Positions 1 to 8,598 of a stretch of DNA of 64,000 nucleotides are shown piece by piece (position 1 is the stretch's first letter; each line of letters begins with the position of its first letter). Source of the stretch: Pseudomonas paracarnis (GTDB lineage Bacteria; Pseudomonadota; Gammaproteobacteria; Pseudomonadales; Pseudomonadaceae); contig NZ_CAJFCN010000009.1 of the NCBI RefSeq assembly GCF_904063055.1, forward strand, positions 62,001 through 126,000. Direction: 5' to 3'. The notes below the pieces were generated by a model. The model searched no databases. It was not told the DNA's origin and saw only the letters and a program-made list of their open reading frames with translations. A program made the position numbers and the translations under genes.

Positions 1-1
1 G

Positions 2-217
2 CTGGCCAAAGCCAGTACGGTGAGCCTGAACATCCCGCTGCCGGAAGACACGGATATCTACATGCCGATGACTTCTCGGATTATCCAATTGACGGTATTG
101 GACGTGTTGGCAACGGGTATGACCCTGCGTCGCGGAGTGGATTTCCAGCCGCATTTGCGCAAGATCAAAGAGAGCTTGAATGACAGCCGATATCCGGTGG
201 GGGATGAGTTCAACTAG
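2..217 (+). CDS. hexR: HexR transcriptional regulator, C-terminal fragment
   Basis: This is the last 71 codons of a gene that begins before the window. The visible residues (ADMPLPE-like sugar-isomerase end, then DIYMPMTSRIIQLTVLDVLATG) match the C-terminal end of the SIS domain of RpiR-family regulators and specifically HexR. HexR senses the Entner-Doudoroff intermediate KDPG and represses zwf/pgl/eda and edd/gap genes. The neighbours support the name: hexose-6-phosphate mutarotase, OprB and the gts transporter lie next to hexR in P. putida and P. fluorescens. The reading frame starts at base 2 and ends at the TAG at 215-217. The helix-turn-helix half is outside the window, so DNA binding cannot be checked here. 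Confidence 0.85.
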   Translation: MAKASTVSLNIPLPEDTDIYMPMTSRIIQLTVLDVLATGMTLRRGVDFQPHLRKIKESLNDSRYPVGDEFN

Positions 218-240
218 CAGGCAGCTCTACCAGCAGTACC

Positions 241-318
241 GGCGCTATCGCAGGCAAGCCAGCTCCCACATTTGGAATGCATTCCCCTGTGGGAGCTGGC
301 TTGCCTGCGATAGCGCCA
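241..318. repeat. REP pair (inverted)
   Basis: Two inverted copies of the Pseudomonas REP sequence (ggcaagccagctcccaca at about 253-270, and its complement at about 289-306) flank a short spacer and can form one long hairpin. It lies between the convergent ends of hexR and the mutarotase gene, where it may also help end transcription. Confidence 0.9.
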
Positions 319-330
319 TCAGCCACACCG

Positions 331-1176
331 CTAAACCCCTGCCCTGGCCTGCAAACTCAAATGCGCCCTCTCCCCCGGCGCCAGGCTCGCCGCCGCCATC
401 GCCGCCTCCACACACACAAACCCCGACGCTTCGTTAAAGCTCACGCCCAACAGCGGCCGGCTGCCCGGGTGCCACACCACCGTGTCGGCGCTGTCGCCGG
501 TGTCGATGCACAGTTCACGCTGCCAGGCGTGGTCCTTGAGCTGCAGTTCGCCCTCATGCTGGAACACCCGCTGGCATCCGCCATCGACCCGCAATTCGCC
601 TTCCTGCTGGCAAACCTGGCGATTGAGCTGGTCATAACCCTGCGCCCCTTCGAGCCCAGACAGCGCTACCTCGTCAACGTGACCAATACGCCAGTAAGCG
701 TGCAATGCATGGCTCAACTGGCACGGCAGCTCGTCGTGATGCTCGGTGCTCAGGCGCAGTTCCAGGGTTTCGCCCAAGTGTGCGTGCAAGTCCACCTGCC
801 AGTCGCACAGTTGCAATTGCCAGTGCAGGCGCACGCCGTCATCGTCAGTGCTGCTGTCGAGCAGTTTCCAGTCGATCAAGCGGGCCCAACCGTGGGAAGG
901 CCAGGCATTTTCGCTGGGGTGACGGCCATACCACGGCCAGCACACCGGTACGCCACCACGGATAGCCCCGACTTGCGGCCATTTGGCGGCACACCACAGC
1001 CACGGCTTTTGGCCGGTGGGTTGAAAGTGCAGCAATTGCGCACCCTGGCGACTGAACACCGCCTGGCACAGCGGATGGTCGATCACCAACACATCGCGCA
1101 TCTGAAAGCGCTCCCAGGCGAACACCGGACGCTCGCGCAGGGATTTGAAAAAGCGTTGCAGCGGTTGCTCGTGCAT
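331..1176 (-). CDS. D-hexose-6-phosphate mutarotase (aldose 1-epimerase family)
   Basis: A protein of 281 residues of the YeaD-like galactose mutarotase family, which interconverts alpha and beta anomers of hexose 6-phosphates in the cytoplasm. Recognisable stretches are the N-terminal HPLCQAVFSRQGAQLLHFQP, GGVPVCWPWYG (substrate loop), SHGWARL with the conserved His, and LSHALHAYWRIGHVD near the middle. I chose the ATG at 1176 (MHEQPLQRF) because family members start there; a longer frame upstream to 1239 has no conserved residues. It lies 97 bases downstream of oprB in the same direction, so it is probably the last gene of the gts-oprB glucose uptake cluster and readies the imported sugar for Entner-Doudoroff enzymes. 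Confidence 0.88.
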   Translation of the reverse strand: MHEQPLQRFFKSLRERPVFAWERFQMRDVLVIDHPLCQAVFSRQGAQLLHFQPTGQKPWLWCAAKWPQVGAIRGGVPVCWPWYGRHPSENAWPSHGWARLIDWKLLDSSTDDDGVRLHWQLQLCDWQVDLHAHLGETLELRLSTEHHDELPCQLSHALHAYWRIGHVDEVALSGLEGAQGYDQLNRQVCQQEGELRVDGGCQRVFQHEGELQLKDHAWQRELCIDTGDSADTVVWHPGSRPLLGVSFNEASGFVCVEAAMAAASLAPGERAHLSLQARAGV

Positions 1177-1273
1177 GTGCCAGGTCCCGAATATCACAGT
1201 GCCACGCAAAAAAAAGCGGATAGCCATGGCTACCCGCAAATGCGCACAGAGAGAGGAGCTTATCGCAACAGCG

Positions 1274-2623
1274 TTAGAACGTAGACTGAATTTTCAGGCC
1301 GGCGACCAAGGCGTTGTCGACTTGGTCCACACCACCTGGGTGGGTGATGTATTGCAGGTTAGGGCGTACGGTCAGCCAGTTAGTAACATGGAAGCCGTAG
1401 TTGATTTCGTAGTTGTATTCAGTACCTTGCAGCGGCATGTAACCGGCCTGGCTGTAGTCAGTGAAACCACCCGCTGCGTTACGCAGCTCTGCGGTTTTCT
1501 TCACATCATCGTTGACATGGATACGGGCAAAACCAATGCCGATGTCATCTTTTGGACGCGCATCGAATGGGCCTTTGTACACAAACATCAGCGACTGGTA
1601 GTTGTCGATGAAGTTCGTGTCCTTGTCGTGGAAGGTGACGTTGGCTGCAACGTTCAGACCACGGGAGGCATCCCCGTTATGGGTAGTGAGTTGCTGTTGC
1701 ACCACGCCCCAGTAGCCGCTCTTGCTGTTGCGAACGCGCAAGGCATCGCCGGTGGCACCAGCATCGCCGCCGTTGACGTCTTCACGGACATCATCGGCGT
1801 CAGCCGTGCTCTTGTAATAACCCACACGATATTCGCCCGGCAGGCCATTGACCTTCGGCGACCAGACCAATTCAACCGGCAACACGGTGCCCTTGGTGCC
1901 GCTACCGCTGAGCTTGAAGCCGTTGCCCATTTCGGTTTGCGACGGGTTCTGGTTGTACGCGCCAATTTGCGCATACAGCTCAGGGGTGATGTGGTATTTC
2001 ACACGCAAGGCGGCTTGGCTGACTGGCCAGTTGTACCAGATGTTGGTGGCCCAGTTACCCACTTGGGAACCACAGAACGCCAGGTTCTGGAATTCGCACG
2101 GGAAGGTGTTGAAGTCTTCGCCTTCACCGAAGTAACCGGCTTTGACGTCCAGCTTGCCATCGAGGAACTGGTGCTGGATCCACAGTTGGGTCAGACGCAC
2201 CATATGGCCACGGCCATACACTTCTTGCGACGAACTCAAGGTGCCGGCACGCGGATCGCCAATGCGGTCATTGGAGATATTTTCGCCATTACGGTTGGTC
2301 AACTGGATCTTGGCCTGGGTGTTATCCCAGCCCCACAGTTTTTGCAGGTCCAGTGCCACGCCCAGACCGAACTGGTCGGAGTAACGACCGGTCTTGTCGT
2401 CGTTGTAGCCGCCGTGGGCGTTGTAGCCCATCTCGCCCACGTAGTCGGCCTTGATGTCGATACCTTGCTCGATCAGCTTGGTACGCTCGCCGCCCCAATC
2501 GCCGGTCATCCACTTGGAATCAGCGCTGAATGCATCGGCCGCCATCGCGTTGGCGGACAATACAAGGGCTGCTGCCGCTGACAGTTGGCAGATCAGCCGG
2601 GTGTTGTTGTGTTGCTTTTTCAT
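1274..2623 (-). CDS. oprB: Carbohydrate-selective porin OprB
   Basis: Outer-membrane porin of 449 residues for glucose and related sugars. A signal peptide ends near residue 28 (SANAMA-ADAF). The N-terminal WMTGDWGGERTKLIEQGID is the standard OprB-family opening, and the C-terminus closes with a beta-strand ending in Phe (LKIQSTF), as expected for BAM recognition. In between are alternating aromatic beta-strands and the conserved NLAFCGSQVGNW segment with the paired cysteines found in this family. It lies 85 bases downstream of the ATPase gene gtsD; that gap is AT-rich and may hold a promoter of its own. The context with gtsABCD strongly supports a role in glucose uptake. Confidence 0.95.
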   Translation of the reverse strand: MKKQHNNTRLICQLSAAAALVLSANAMAADAFSADSKWMTGDWGGERTKLIEQGIDIKADYVGEMGYNAHGGYNDDKTGRYSDQFGLGVALDLQKLWGWDNTQAKIQLTNRNGENISNDRIGDPRAGTLSSSQEVYGRGHMVRLTQLWIQHQFLDGKLDVKAGYFGEGEDFNTFPCEFQNLAFCGSQVGNWATNIWYNWPVSQAALRVKYHITPELYAQIGAYNQNPSQTEMGNGFKLSGSGTKGTVLPVELVWSPKVNGLPGEYRVGYYKSTADADDVREDVNGGDAGATGDALRVRNSKSGYWGVVQQQLTTHNGDASRGLNVAANVTFHDKDTNFIDNYQSLMFVYKGPFDARPKDDIGIGFARIHVNDDVKKTAELRNAAGGFTDYSQAGYMPLQGTEYNYEINYGFHVTNWLTVRPNLQYITHPGGVDQVDNALVAGLKIQSTF

Positions 2624-2708
2624 CCCTACATCCTCGTCTTTATTGTTATTAAACTGTTTTTATCTAACGCGGGTTACATTTTTTAATTAAAACAATCACT
2701 TATCTTGC

Positions 2709-3869
2709 TTAACGGCCCTTGAACTGGGTCACATTGTCGGCATGCCCCTGTGCCGGCAATGAAGCCACTGCGCCCAACCGCTCACCGGTCTTGGCGTCAA
2801 ACAGCAATACCTTGGCCGGGTCGAACTGCAAGGTCAGGGTCTCGCCCACTTGCGGTGCCACGTCCGGCGCCAAACGGCAGCAGACCTTGGTGTCGTTGAG
2901 CTGCACAAACACCAGGGTGTCCGGGCCGGTCGGCTCGGTGACCTGGACTTCGGCACGAATGCTCGACGAGCCATTACCCTCGCCCGCTGCCAGCACGATC
3001 TGCTCCGGACGCAGGCCCAGGATCACATCGCGGTCTTCCAGCCCGGCGTCATTCATGCCCAACGCCAACTCGCAACGGGCCTGGCCGCTGTCGAGCACCG
3101 CCACCAGATCACCGTTCTGGCGTTTTAGGCGCATGGGAACGAAGTTCATCGGTGGTGAACCGATAAAGCTTGCCACAAACAGGTTGGCAGGGTCGTTGTA
3201 AATTTCTTTTGGCGTGCCGAATTGCTGGATGATCCCGTCCTTCATCACCGCCACTTTGTCGCCCAGGGTCATCGCTTCGATCTGGTCGTGGGTCACGTAG
3301 ACGGTGGTGGTTTTCAGACGCTGGTGCATCAGCTTCATTTCGGTACGCATCTCGACGCGCAGCTTGGCGTCGAGGTTGGACAGCGGTTCGTCGAACAGGT
3401 AGATCTTCGGCCGGCGCGCCAGGGCACGGCCCATGGCCACGCGCTGTTGCTGTCCACCGGACAACTGGCCCGGCTTGCGGTTGAGCAGGTGTTCGATCTG
3501 CAGCAACTTGGCCACGCGCGCCACTTCGGCGTCGATGTCGGCTTGCGGCATCTTGCGGATCTTGAGGCCGAACTCGATGTTCTCGCGCACGCTCATGGTC
3601 GGGTACAGCGCGTAGGACTGGAACACCATGGCGATGTCACGGTCCTTGGGGCTCATGCCGCTCACGTCTTGATCACCGATCATGATCGCGCCGCCGGTGA
3701 TGGTCTCAAGGCCAGCGATGCAGTTCATCAGCGTGGATTTACCACAGCCCGACGGGCCGACCAGGATGAGGAACTCGCCTTCCTTGATCGACAGTTCGAT
3801 GTTCTTCAAGGTGTCGGGCAGGCCGGCGCCATAGGTCTTGTTTACATTGCGAAGTTCAAGCGTAGCCAT
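2709..3869 (-). CDS. gtsD: Glucose/mannose ABC transporter ATPase GtsD
   Basis: ATP-binding subunit (386 residues) of a CUT1-type sugar importer, MalK/UgpC-like. Walker A is GPSGCGKST at residues 38-46, the Q-loop MVFQSYALYP at about 81-90, the signature LSGGQQQR at 136-143, Walker B IYLFDEP at 156-162, and the switch His in VTHDQIEAM near 192. The C-terminal 150 residues form the MalK-type TOBE/OB regulatory domain (LRPEQIVLA). It starts two bases after the stop of gtsC, so the two are certainly cotranscribed. Substrate assignment (glucose, perhaps mannose) rests on neighbours and on the known gts/glt clusters of Pseudomonas. Confidence 0.93.
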   Translation of the reverse strand: MATLELRNVNKTYGAGLPDTLKNIELSIKEGEFLILVGPSGCGKSTLMNCIAGLETITGGAIMIGDQDVSGMSPKDRDIAMVFQSYALYPTMSVRENIEFGLKIRKMPQADIDAEVARVAKLLQIEHLLNRKPGQLSGGQQQRVAMGRALARRPKIYLFDEPLSNLDAKLRVEMRTEMKLMHQRLKTTTVYVTHDQIEAMTLGDKVAVMKDGIIQQFGTPKEIYNDPANLFVASFIGSPPMNFVPMRLKRQNGDLVAVLDSGQARCELALGMNDAGLEDRDVILGLRPEQIVLAAGEGNGSSSIRAEVQVTEPTGPDTLVFVQLNDTKVCCRLAPDVAPQVGETLTLQFDPAKVLLFDAKTGERLGAVASLPAQGHADNVTQFKGR

Positions 3870-3871
3870 GA

Positions 3872-4717
3872 TTACCCCTTGACCGCGCCAGCCGTAAGGC
3901 CGCGCACGAAATACTTGCCTGCGATCACATAGACCAGCAGGGTCGGCAGCCCGGCGATCATCGCCGCCGCCATATCCACGTTATATTCCTTGGCCCCGGT
4001 ACTGGTGTTGACCAGGTTGTTCAGCGCCACCGTGATGGGCTGGGAGTCGCCACTGGAGAACACCACGCCGAACAGGAAGTCGTTCCAGATCTGGGTGAAC
4101 TGCCAGATCAGGCAGACCATGATGATCGGCGTCGACATCGGCAGGATGATCCGGCGGAAGATGGTGAAGAACCCCGCTCCGTCCAGGCGTGCTGCCTTGA
4201 TCAGCGCATCCGGGATGCTCACGTAGTAGTTACGGAAGAACAGCGTGGTGAACGCCAGGCCGTAGACCACGTGGATAAACACCAGGCCGGTGGTGGTGCT
4301 GGCCAGGCCCATCTTGCCGAGGGTGAACGACGCGGGCAGCAACACGGTCTGGAACGGCAGGAAGCAGCCGAACAGCAACAGGCCAAAGAACAGCTGCGAA
4401 CCGCGGAAGCGCCAGAACGACAGCACGTAGCCGTTCAAGGCGCCGATAGCGGTAGAGATCAGCACAGCAGGAACGGTGATCTTGATCGAGTTCCAGAAGT
4501 AGCCATCCACGGTGGCCCAGGCTTTCACCCAGCCGATGCCGCTGACCACGGTGGGCCAGCTCAGCAGGTTACCGGTGCTGATGTCTTCCGGGGTCTTGAA
4601 GCTGGTGAGCAGCATCACCACCAGCGGCACCAGGTACAGCAGCACCGCCAGGATCAGCACCGCGTAGATCGCGATGCGGCTCAGGCTGATGGCAGGTTTG
4701 GCGGCGAGACTAGTCAT
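3872..4717 (-). CDS. gtsC: Glucose ABC transporter permease GtsC
   Basis: Inner-membrane permease (281 residues) of the MalG type, with six predicted membrane spans. The cytoplasmic EAA-type loop that contacts the ATPase reads IPDALIKAARLDGAGFFTIF at about residues 167-186. Typical family features are the N-terminal span (IYAVLILAVLLYLVPLVVMLL) and the terminal FVRGLTAGAVKG. Its ATG lies inside the end of gtsB, with an 8-base overlap that suggests translational coupling. It pairs with GtsB to form the transmembrane channel. Confidence 0.92.
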   Translation of the reverse strand: MTSLAAKPAISLSRIAIYAVLILAVLLYLVPLVVMLLTSFKTPEDISTGNLLSWPTVVSGIGWVKAWATVDGYFWNSIKITVPAVLISTAIGALNGYVLSFWRFRGSQLFFGLLLFGCFLPFQTVLLPASFTLGKMGLASTTTGLVFIHVVYGLAFTTLFFRNYYVSIPDALIKAARLDGAGFFTIFRRIILPMSTPIIMVCLIWQFTQIWNDFLFGVVFSSGDSQPITVALNNLVNTSTGAKEYNVDMAAAMIAGLPTLLVYVIAGKYFVRGLTAGAVKG

Positions 4718-5618
4718 TACGCTTGGTCCTCAGCTCGGAATACAGGTACGGCACGATGATCGCGAGGATCGCACCGAGCATCAGGATTGCACTGGCCGAG
4801 CCCATGCCCATCTGGCCGCGACTGAAGGTGAACGAGTACATGAACATCGCCGGCAGGTCGGACGAGTAGCCCGGGCCGCCTGCGGTCATTGCCGCCACCA
4901 GGTCGAAGCTCTTGATCGCAATGTGCGCCAGGATCATCACCGCACTGAAGAACACCGGACGCAGGCTGGGCAGCACCACGCTCCAGTAGATACGCGGCAG
5001 GCTCGCGCCGTCGATCTGCGCAGCGCGGATGATCGACTGATCAACACCGCGCAGGCCAGCGAGGAACATCGCCATGATAAAGCCGGAGGCTTGCCACACA
5101 GCGGCAATCACCAGGCAGTAGACCACGCGGTCCGGGTCGATCAGCCAATCGAGACGGAAGCCTTCCCAGCCCCAGTCCCGCAGGAGTTTGTCCAGGCCCA
5201 TGCCCGGGTTGAGCAACCATTTCCAGGCGGTACCGGTGACGATCATGGAGAGCGCCATCGGGTACAGGTAAATGGTGCGGATAAAGCCTTCGCGGCGGAT
5301 TTTCTGGTCGAGGAAAATCGCCAGCAGCACGCCGATCACCAGGGTGATACCGATGAACATGCCACCGAACACGGCCAGGTTCTTGCTCGCCACCCACCAG
5401 CGGTCGTTGTCGAACAGCCGCTGATACTGCGCCAGGCCCGCCCATTTGTAGCTGGGCAGGAAGGTCGAGGTGGTGAACGACAGCACGAACGTCCACAGGA
5501 TGTAGCCATAAAAGCCCACCAGCACGATGAACATGCTCGGCGCCAGCACCAGTTTAGGGAGCCAGCGCTGCAGCACATCGAATGGCGAGGCCTTGCTGAA
5601 CACAGCAACAGAACTCAT
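4710..5618 (-). CDS. gtsB: Glucose ABC transporter permease GtsB
   Basis: Inner-membrane permease (302 residues) of the MalF/UgpA type with about six spans. The ATPase-docking loop is seen as QSIIRAAQIDGASLPRIY at about residues 193-210. The N-terminus before the first span is cytoplasmic and lacks a signal peptide. It overlaps gtsC by 8 bases and lies 181 bases downstream of gtsA; that gap contains a REP pair, which may lower downstream expression relative to the abundant binding protein, a common arrangement in ABC operons. Confidence 0.92.
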   Translation of the reverse strand: MSSVAVFSKASPFDVLQRWLPKLVLAPSMFIVLVGFYGYILWTFVLSFTTSTFLPSYKWAGLAQYQRLFDNDRWWVASKNLAVFGGMFIGITLVIGVLLAIFLDQKIRREGFIRTIYLYPMALSMIVTGTAWKWLLNPGMGLDKLLRDWGWEGFRLDWLIDPDRVVYCLVIAAVWQASGFIMAMFLAGLRGVDQSIIRAAQIDGASLPRIYWSVVLPSLRPVFFSAVMILAHIAIKSFDLVAAMTAGGPGYSSDLPAMFMYSFTFSRGQMGMGSASAILMLGAILAIIVPYLYSELRTKRND

Positions 5619-5677
5619 GGGAAAATCCAGTACAGGGAAAAAGGACTACAAGGTGAGTCTCTTGTCGAACGCGGTTT

Positions 5678-5781
5678 GTGTGGGAGCTGGCTTGTCGAAT
5701 CGTCGCACCGCTGCGATGGCATCACCTCGGTGTAACCGGCACACCGAGTTGCCTGCATCACGGGCAAGCCCGGCTCCCACA
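5678..5781. repeat. REP pair between gtsA and gtsB
   Basis: A tgtgggagctggcttg unit at 5678 and an inverted partner gggcaagcccggctcccaca ending at 5781 enclose a degenerate centre. Located inside the gts operon, it can form a stem-loop in the mRNA that could protect the upstream gtsA message from 3' decay. Confidence 0.85.
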
Positions 5782-5799
5782 AAAATCCGCTACCAAGTC

Positions 5800-7086
5800 T
5801 TACTTGGCTGACTTGATCGCAGCACCCAGCTTCTTGGCGGTATCGGCCGGGTCGGCTTTCGGGTCGTTGATGAAGTTGGTCACGACATCAAAGAACGCAC
5901 CCTGTACCGCCAGGGTCGTGGCCATGTTGTGCGCCATGCTTGGCTGCAGGCCGCCAGTCTTTGCGTCGGCCAGGAAGTCTTTGGCGGCGGTCTGGGCGCA
6001 GGAATCAAAGCCGTAGGATTCCATCTTGGTCAGCATGTCGTTACGCACAGGGATCGAGCCCTTGTTGATGCTGAACACCTTCTGGAAGTTTTCACCCAGC
6101 ACCACTTTGGCGATGTCCTGCTGGCCCGCGGCAGTGCCTTTGTCTTTCTGCTTGAACACCGCCAGGGAGTCGATGTTGTAGGTGAAGGCTTTATCAGTGC
6201 CCGGGAACGCTACGCACTCATAATCCTTGCCGGCGACTTTCTTGGCCGCAGTCCATTCGGACTTGGCCCAGTCACCCATGATCTGCATGCCGGCCTTGCC
6301 GTTGATGACCTTGCCAGCCTCCAGGTTCCAGTCCTGGCCCTTGCCGTCGACGTCCATGTAGGTCGCGACTTTCTTCAGTTCAGTGAGGGCCTTGACCATT
6401 TCCGGGCCGGTCAATGCGCCGTTATCCAGGTCGACCAGGGCTTTCTTGTAGCCATCGGCGCCCATCACCGAGAGCACCACCGCTTCGAACACGGTGCTGT
6501 CCTGCCAAGGCTGGCCGCCGTGGGCGAGCGCAATGAAGCCTGCAGCCTTGAGCTTGTCGCCCGCTGCATAGAATTCTTCGAGGGTGGTTGGGTTCTTGGT
6601 GATGCCGGCTTTCTTGAAGACTTCCGGGTTGATCCACAGCCAGTTCACGCGGTGGATATTCACCGGCACTGCCACGTAGTCACCGTCGTATTTCACGGTG
6701 TCGGAGACTTTCTTGTCGAGCAGCGAATCCCATTTTTCTTCTTTGGCGACGTCTTTGAGTACGTCGGTGTCGAGCAGGCCAGTCGACGCCCATTCCTGGA
6801 TGTCGGGTCCTTTGATCTGGGCAACGCCTGGCGGGTTACCAGCAACCGCGCGGCTTTTGAGCACGGTCATGGCAGTGGCGCCACCGCCGCCTGCTACAGC
6901 ACCGTCTTTCCAGGTAAAGCCGTCTTTCTCAACTTGGGCCTTCAGGACATCCACAGCCGCTTTTTCACCGCCGGAGGTCCACCAATGCACCACTTCCACC
7001 GTACCTTTGGAGTCGGCGGCAAATGCACTGAGGGGGAACAACGAGGCAATGGAAATAGCGACGGCGAGGCGATTAATCGCGTTCAT
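5800..7086 (-). CDS. gtsA: Periplasmic glucose-binding protein GtsA
   Basis: Solute-binding protein (428 residues) of the CUT1 family. A signal peptide covers residues 1-23 (MNAINRLAVAISIASLFPLSAFA). The mature protein starts with GTVEVVHWWTSGGEKAA, the usual sugar-binding opening with paired Trp, and later has HRVNWLWINPEVFKKAGI and MQIMGDWAKSEW, both conserved in glucose-binding members. It delivers sugar to the GtsBC permease. The promoter region upstream carries a palindrome and core elements duplicated ahead of the next gene (positions 7138-7207). Confidence 0.93.
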   Translation of the reverse strand: MNAINRLAVAISIASLFPLSAFAADSKGTVEVVHWWTSGGEKAAVDVLKAQVEKDGFTWKDGAVAGGGGATAMTVLKSRAVAGNPPGVAQIKGPDIQEWASTGLLDTDVLKDVAKEEKWDSLLDKKVSDTVKYDGDYVAVPVNIHRVNWLWINPEVFKKAGITKNPTTLEEFYAAGDKLKAAGFIALAHGGQPWQDSTVFEAVVLSVMGADGYKKALVDLDNGALTGPEMVKALTELKKVATYMDVDGKGQDWNLEAGKVINGKAGMQIMGDWAKSEWTAAKKVAGKDYECVAFPGTDKAFTYNIDSLAVFKQKDKGTAAGQQDIAKVVLGENFQKVFSINKGSIPVRNDMLTKMESYGFDSCAQTAAKDFLADAKTGGLQPSMAHNMATTLAVQGAFFDVVTNFINDPKADPADTAKKLGAAIKSAK

Positions 7087-7137
7087 CTGAGTACCTTTTC
7101 TTGTTGTTATGCATGCAAGTCTAGAGCTTGCGCTGCA

Positions 7138-7207
7138 CGGAGTTTAAACATGGATTTTCAGGGCGCAGGTAACAAAGGGACGCACAAATGTCACCACTTG
7201 GTGACAT
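7138..7207 (-). promoter_or_regulatory. gtsA promoter module with 20-bp palindrome
   Basis: Read on the minus strand, a palindrome at 7188-7207 (arms ATGTCACCA and TGGTGACAT around two bases) is followed by GTTAC at 7169-7173 and TGTTTAAACTCCG at 7138-7150. A plausible core promoter is TTGTTA, 17 bases, CATGTT. The same three elements occur at exactly the same spacing ahead of the isomerase gene (8481-8550). The palindrome sits just upstream of the -35 element, where an activator would bind. It also overlaps the last codons of the isomerase gene. The regulator is not known from this sequence; GltR is a candidate by context only. Confidence 0.6.
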
Positions 7208-8450
7208 AGCATCCGCCGCCCAATGCACTGGCCAAGCTGGGTGCCAAGGGCAGTGCAGGCAGCACTACCGCTTGCCAGGCATGGTACAGGTCAGGTTTAC
7301 CGCCCCAGATATTACTGCTGGGTTGGTTGTGCGGGCTGAGTTCGTGGTGCCAACTGCCCTGGAGCCGGTCGATGAAGTGGGTTTCGCAAAACTCCCAGAA
7401 ACGTCGGTACCAGGTTTCGTAATGCAGCTCACCGGTACGTTTGAGCAGCGCCTGAGCAGCGGCGCTGGCTTCGGCATGGGTCCAGTGCAGGCGCTCGCGT
7501 ACTACCGGGCGTTGGTTCCAATCCAAAGTGTAGACAAGGCCCGGCGCACCATCCACCGCCCAGGCGTACTCGCAGGCACTGGCGAACAGGCCTTTGGCGT
7601 CGCTCACCAGCCAGTCCGGCGTGGCCAGCTTGGCCTCAAGGCGCGCAGCTTCCAGGTGCAGCAGCAACCGCGCCCATTCAAAACCATGGCCTGGGGTGAT
7701 GCCGTAAGGGCGAAAGCCATCGGAAGGGTTGTCTTGGTTGTAACCGAGCAACGGCTTCCAGTGCGTATCGAAATGTTCGATGACCATGAACTGGTTGCCA
7801 GCGGCATGAGTATGGATCACCCGTTCAACGATGCGCAGCGCACGGTCCAGCCAACGTGTATCACCACTGACATCGGCCAATGCCAGGAAAGCTTCGGTGG
7901 CGTGCATGTTGCTGTTGGCGCCACGGTAGGCTTCGACGCCGCTCCAGTCTCGGGCAAAGGATTCGAGCATGACGCCCTCCTCTTCGCTCCAGAAGAACTG
8001 GTCGATGATATGGACGGCGTCGTTCATTAATGTGCGCGCACCCGGCGCGCCGGCCACTACGGCAGAGCTGGCGGCAAGGGCCACGAAGGCGTGCAGGTAG
8101 GCGGCCTTGCCGGTGTTGCCATCAGCCGCCTGGGGCGCGGCGAACCAGCCACCGTGCTCACTGTCACGCAGCGGGCCGCTGAGCGCTGCCACACCGTGCG
8201 CCACCAGCTCGGCATAACCCGGCAACCCCATGGCATGGGCCATGGCAAAGCTGTGGGTCATGCGCGCGGTGTTCATGGTTTCGGCGCGGGCAGTGGCCGG
8301 CAACTGGCCTTTATCGTCGAGGTTGCCGAAACCGTCCGGCAGGCGCGATGCCTTGGCGAACGCCAACAGGCGCTGGCCTTCTGCGGCGAGCCAAGCGTGA
8401 TGGGCAGGTGCATTCAGCCAACTGCTGGCAGGCAGTGGATGGGTGGTCAT
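7191..8450 (-). CDS. AGE-family epimerase/isomerase (probable D-mannose isomerase)
   Basis: A cytoplasmic (alpha/alpha)6-barrel enzyme of 419 residues. The diagnostic motifs of the N-acylglucosamine 2-epimerase/YihS/mannose isomerase group are present: TARMTHSFAMAHAMG (about 60-74), NSNMHATEAFLAL (about 178-190) and TPGHGFEWARLLL (about 250-262), supplying the catalytic histidines. Family members interconvert mannose, fructose and glucose or epimerise GlcNAc; the position next to the gts sugar transporter and the shared promoter design favour a mannose/fructose isomerase that feeds sugars to central metabolism. It lies 104 bases upstream of gtsA but has its own promoter. Confidence 0.85.
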   Translation of the reverse strand: MTTHPLPASSWLNAPAHHAWLAAEGQRLLAFAKASRLPDGFGNLDDKGQLPATARAETMNTARMTHSFAMAHAMGLPGYAELVAHGVAALSGPLRDSEHGGWFAAPQAADGNTGKAAYLHAFVALAASSAVVAGAPGARTLMNDAVHIIDQFFWSEEEGVMLESFARDWSGVEAYRGANSNMHATEAFLALADVSGDTRWLDRALRIVERVIHTHAAGNQFMVIEHFDTHWKPLLGYNQDNPSDGFRPYGITPGHGFEWARLLLHLEAARLEAKLATPDWLVSDAKGLFASACEYAWAVDGAPGLVYTLDWNQRPVVRERLHWTHAEASAAAQALLKRTGELHYETWYRRFWEFCETHFIDRLQGSWHHELSPHNQPSSNIWGGKPDLYHAWQAVVLPALPLAPSLASALGGGCYVTKW

Positions 8451-8480
8451 GGGTGGCCCTTATTGTTTTTTTGGGATGAC

Positions 8481-8550
8481 CGGAGTCTAAACAAGGGCGC
8501 GGGATGGGCAAGTAACGAAGGGGAGAAGAAATGTCACCGAGCGGTGACAA
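8481..8550 (-). promoter_or_regulatory. Isomerase promoter module with 20-bp palindrome
   Basis: On the minus strand: a palindrome at 8531-8550 (arms TTGTCACCG and CGGTGACAT, one mismatch), GTTAC at 8512-8516, and TGTTTAGACTCCG at 8481-8493. Core promoter candidate TCGTTA, 17 bases, CTTGTT. All offsets equal those ahead of gtsA (31 and 50 bases from the downstream element), which points to coregulation by one protein. Confidence 0.6.
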
Positions 8551-8554
8551 TCCA

Positions 8555-8582
8555 TGTAGGAGCGAGCTTGTTCGCTCCTACA
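8555..8582. repeat. Short REP-like hairpin
   Basis: Inverted repeat TGTAGGAGCGA...TCGCTCCTACA, a compact version of the other Pseudomonas REP class (tgtaggagcgagcttgctcgcg). It lies between the isomerase promoter and the end of the next minus-strand gene. Confidence 0.75.
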
Positions 8583-8598
8583 GAGGACGATTTCGCGT

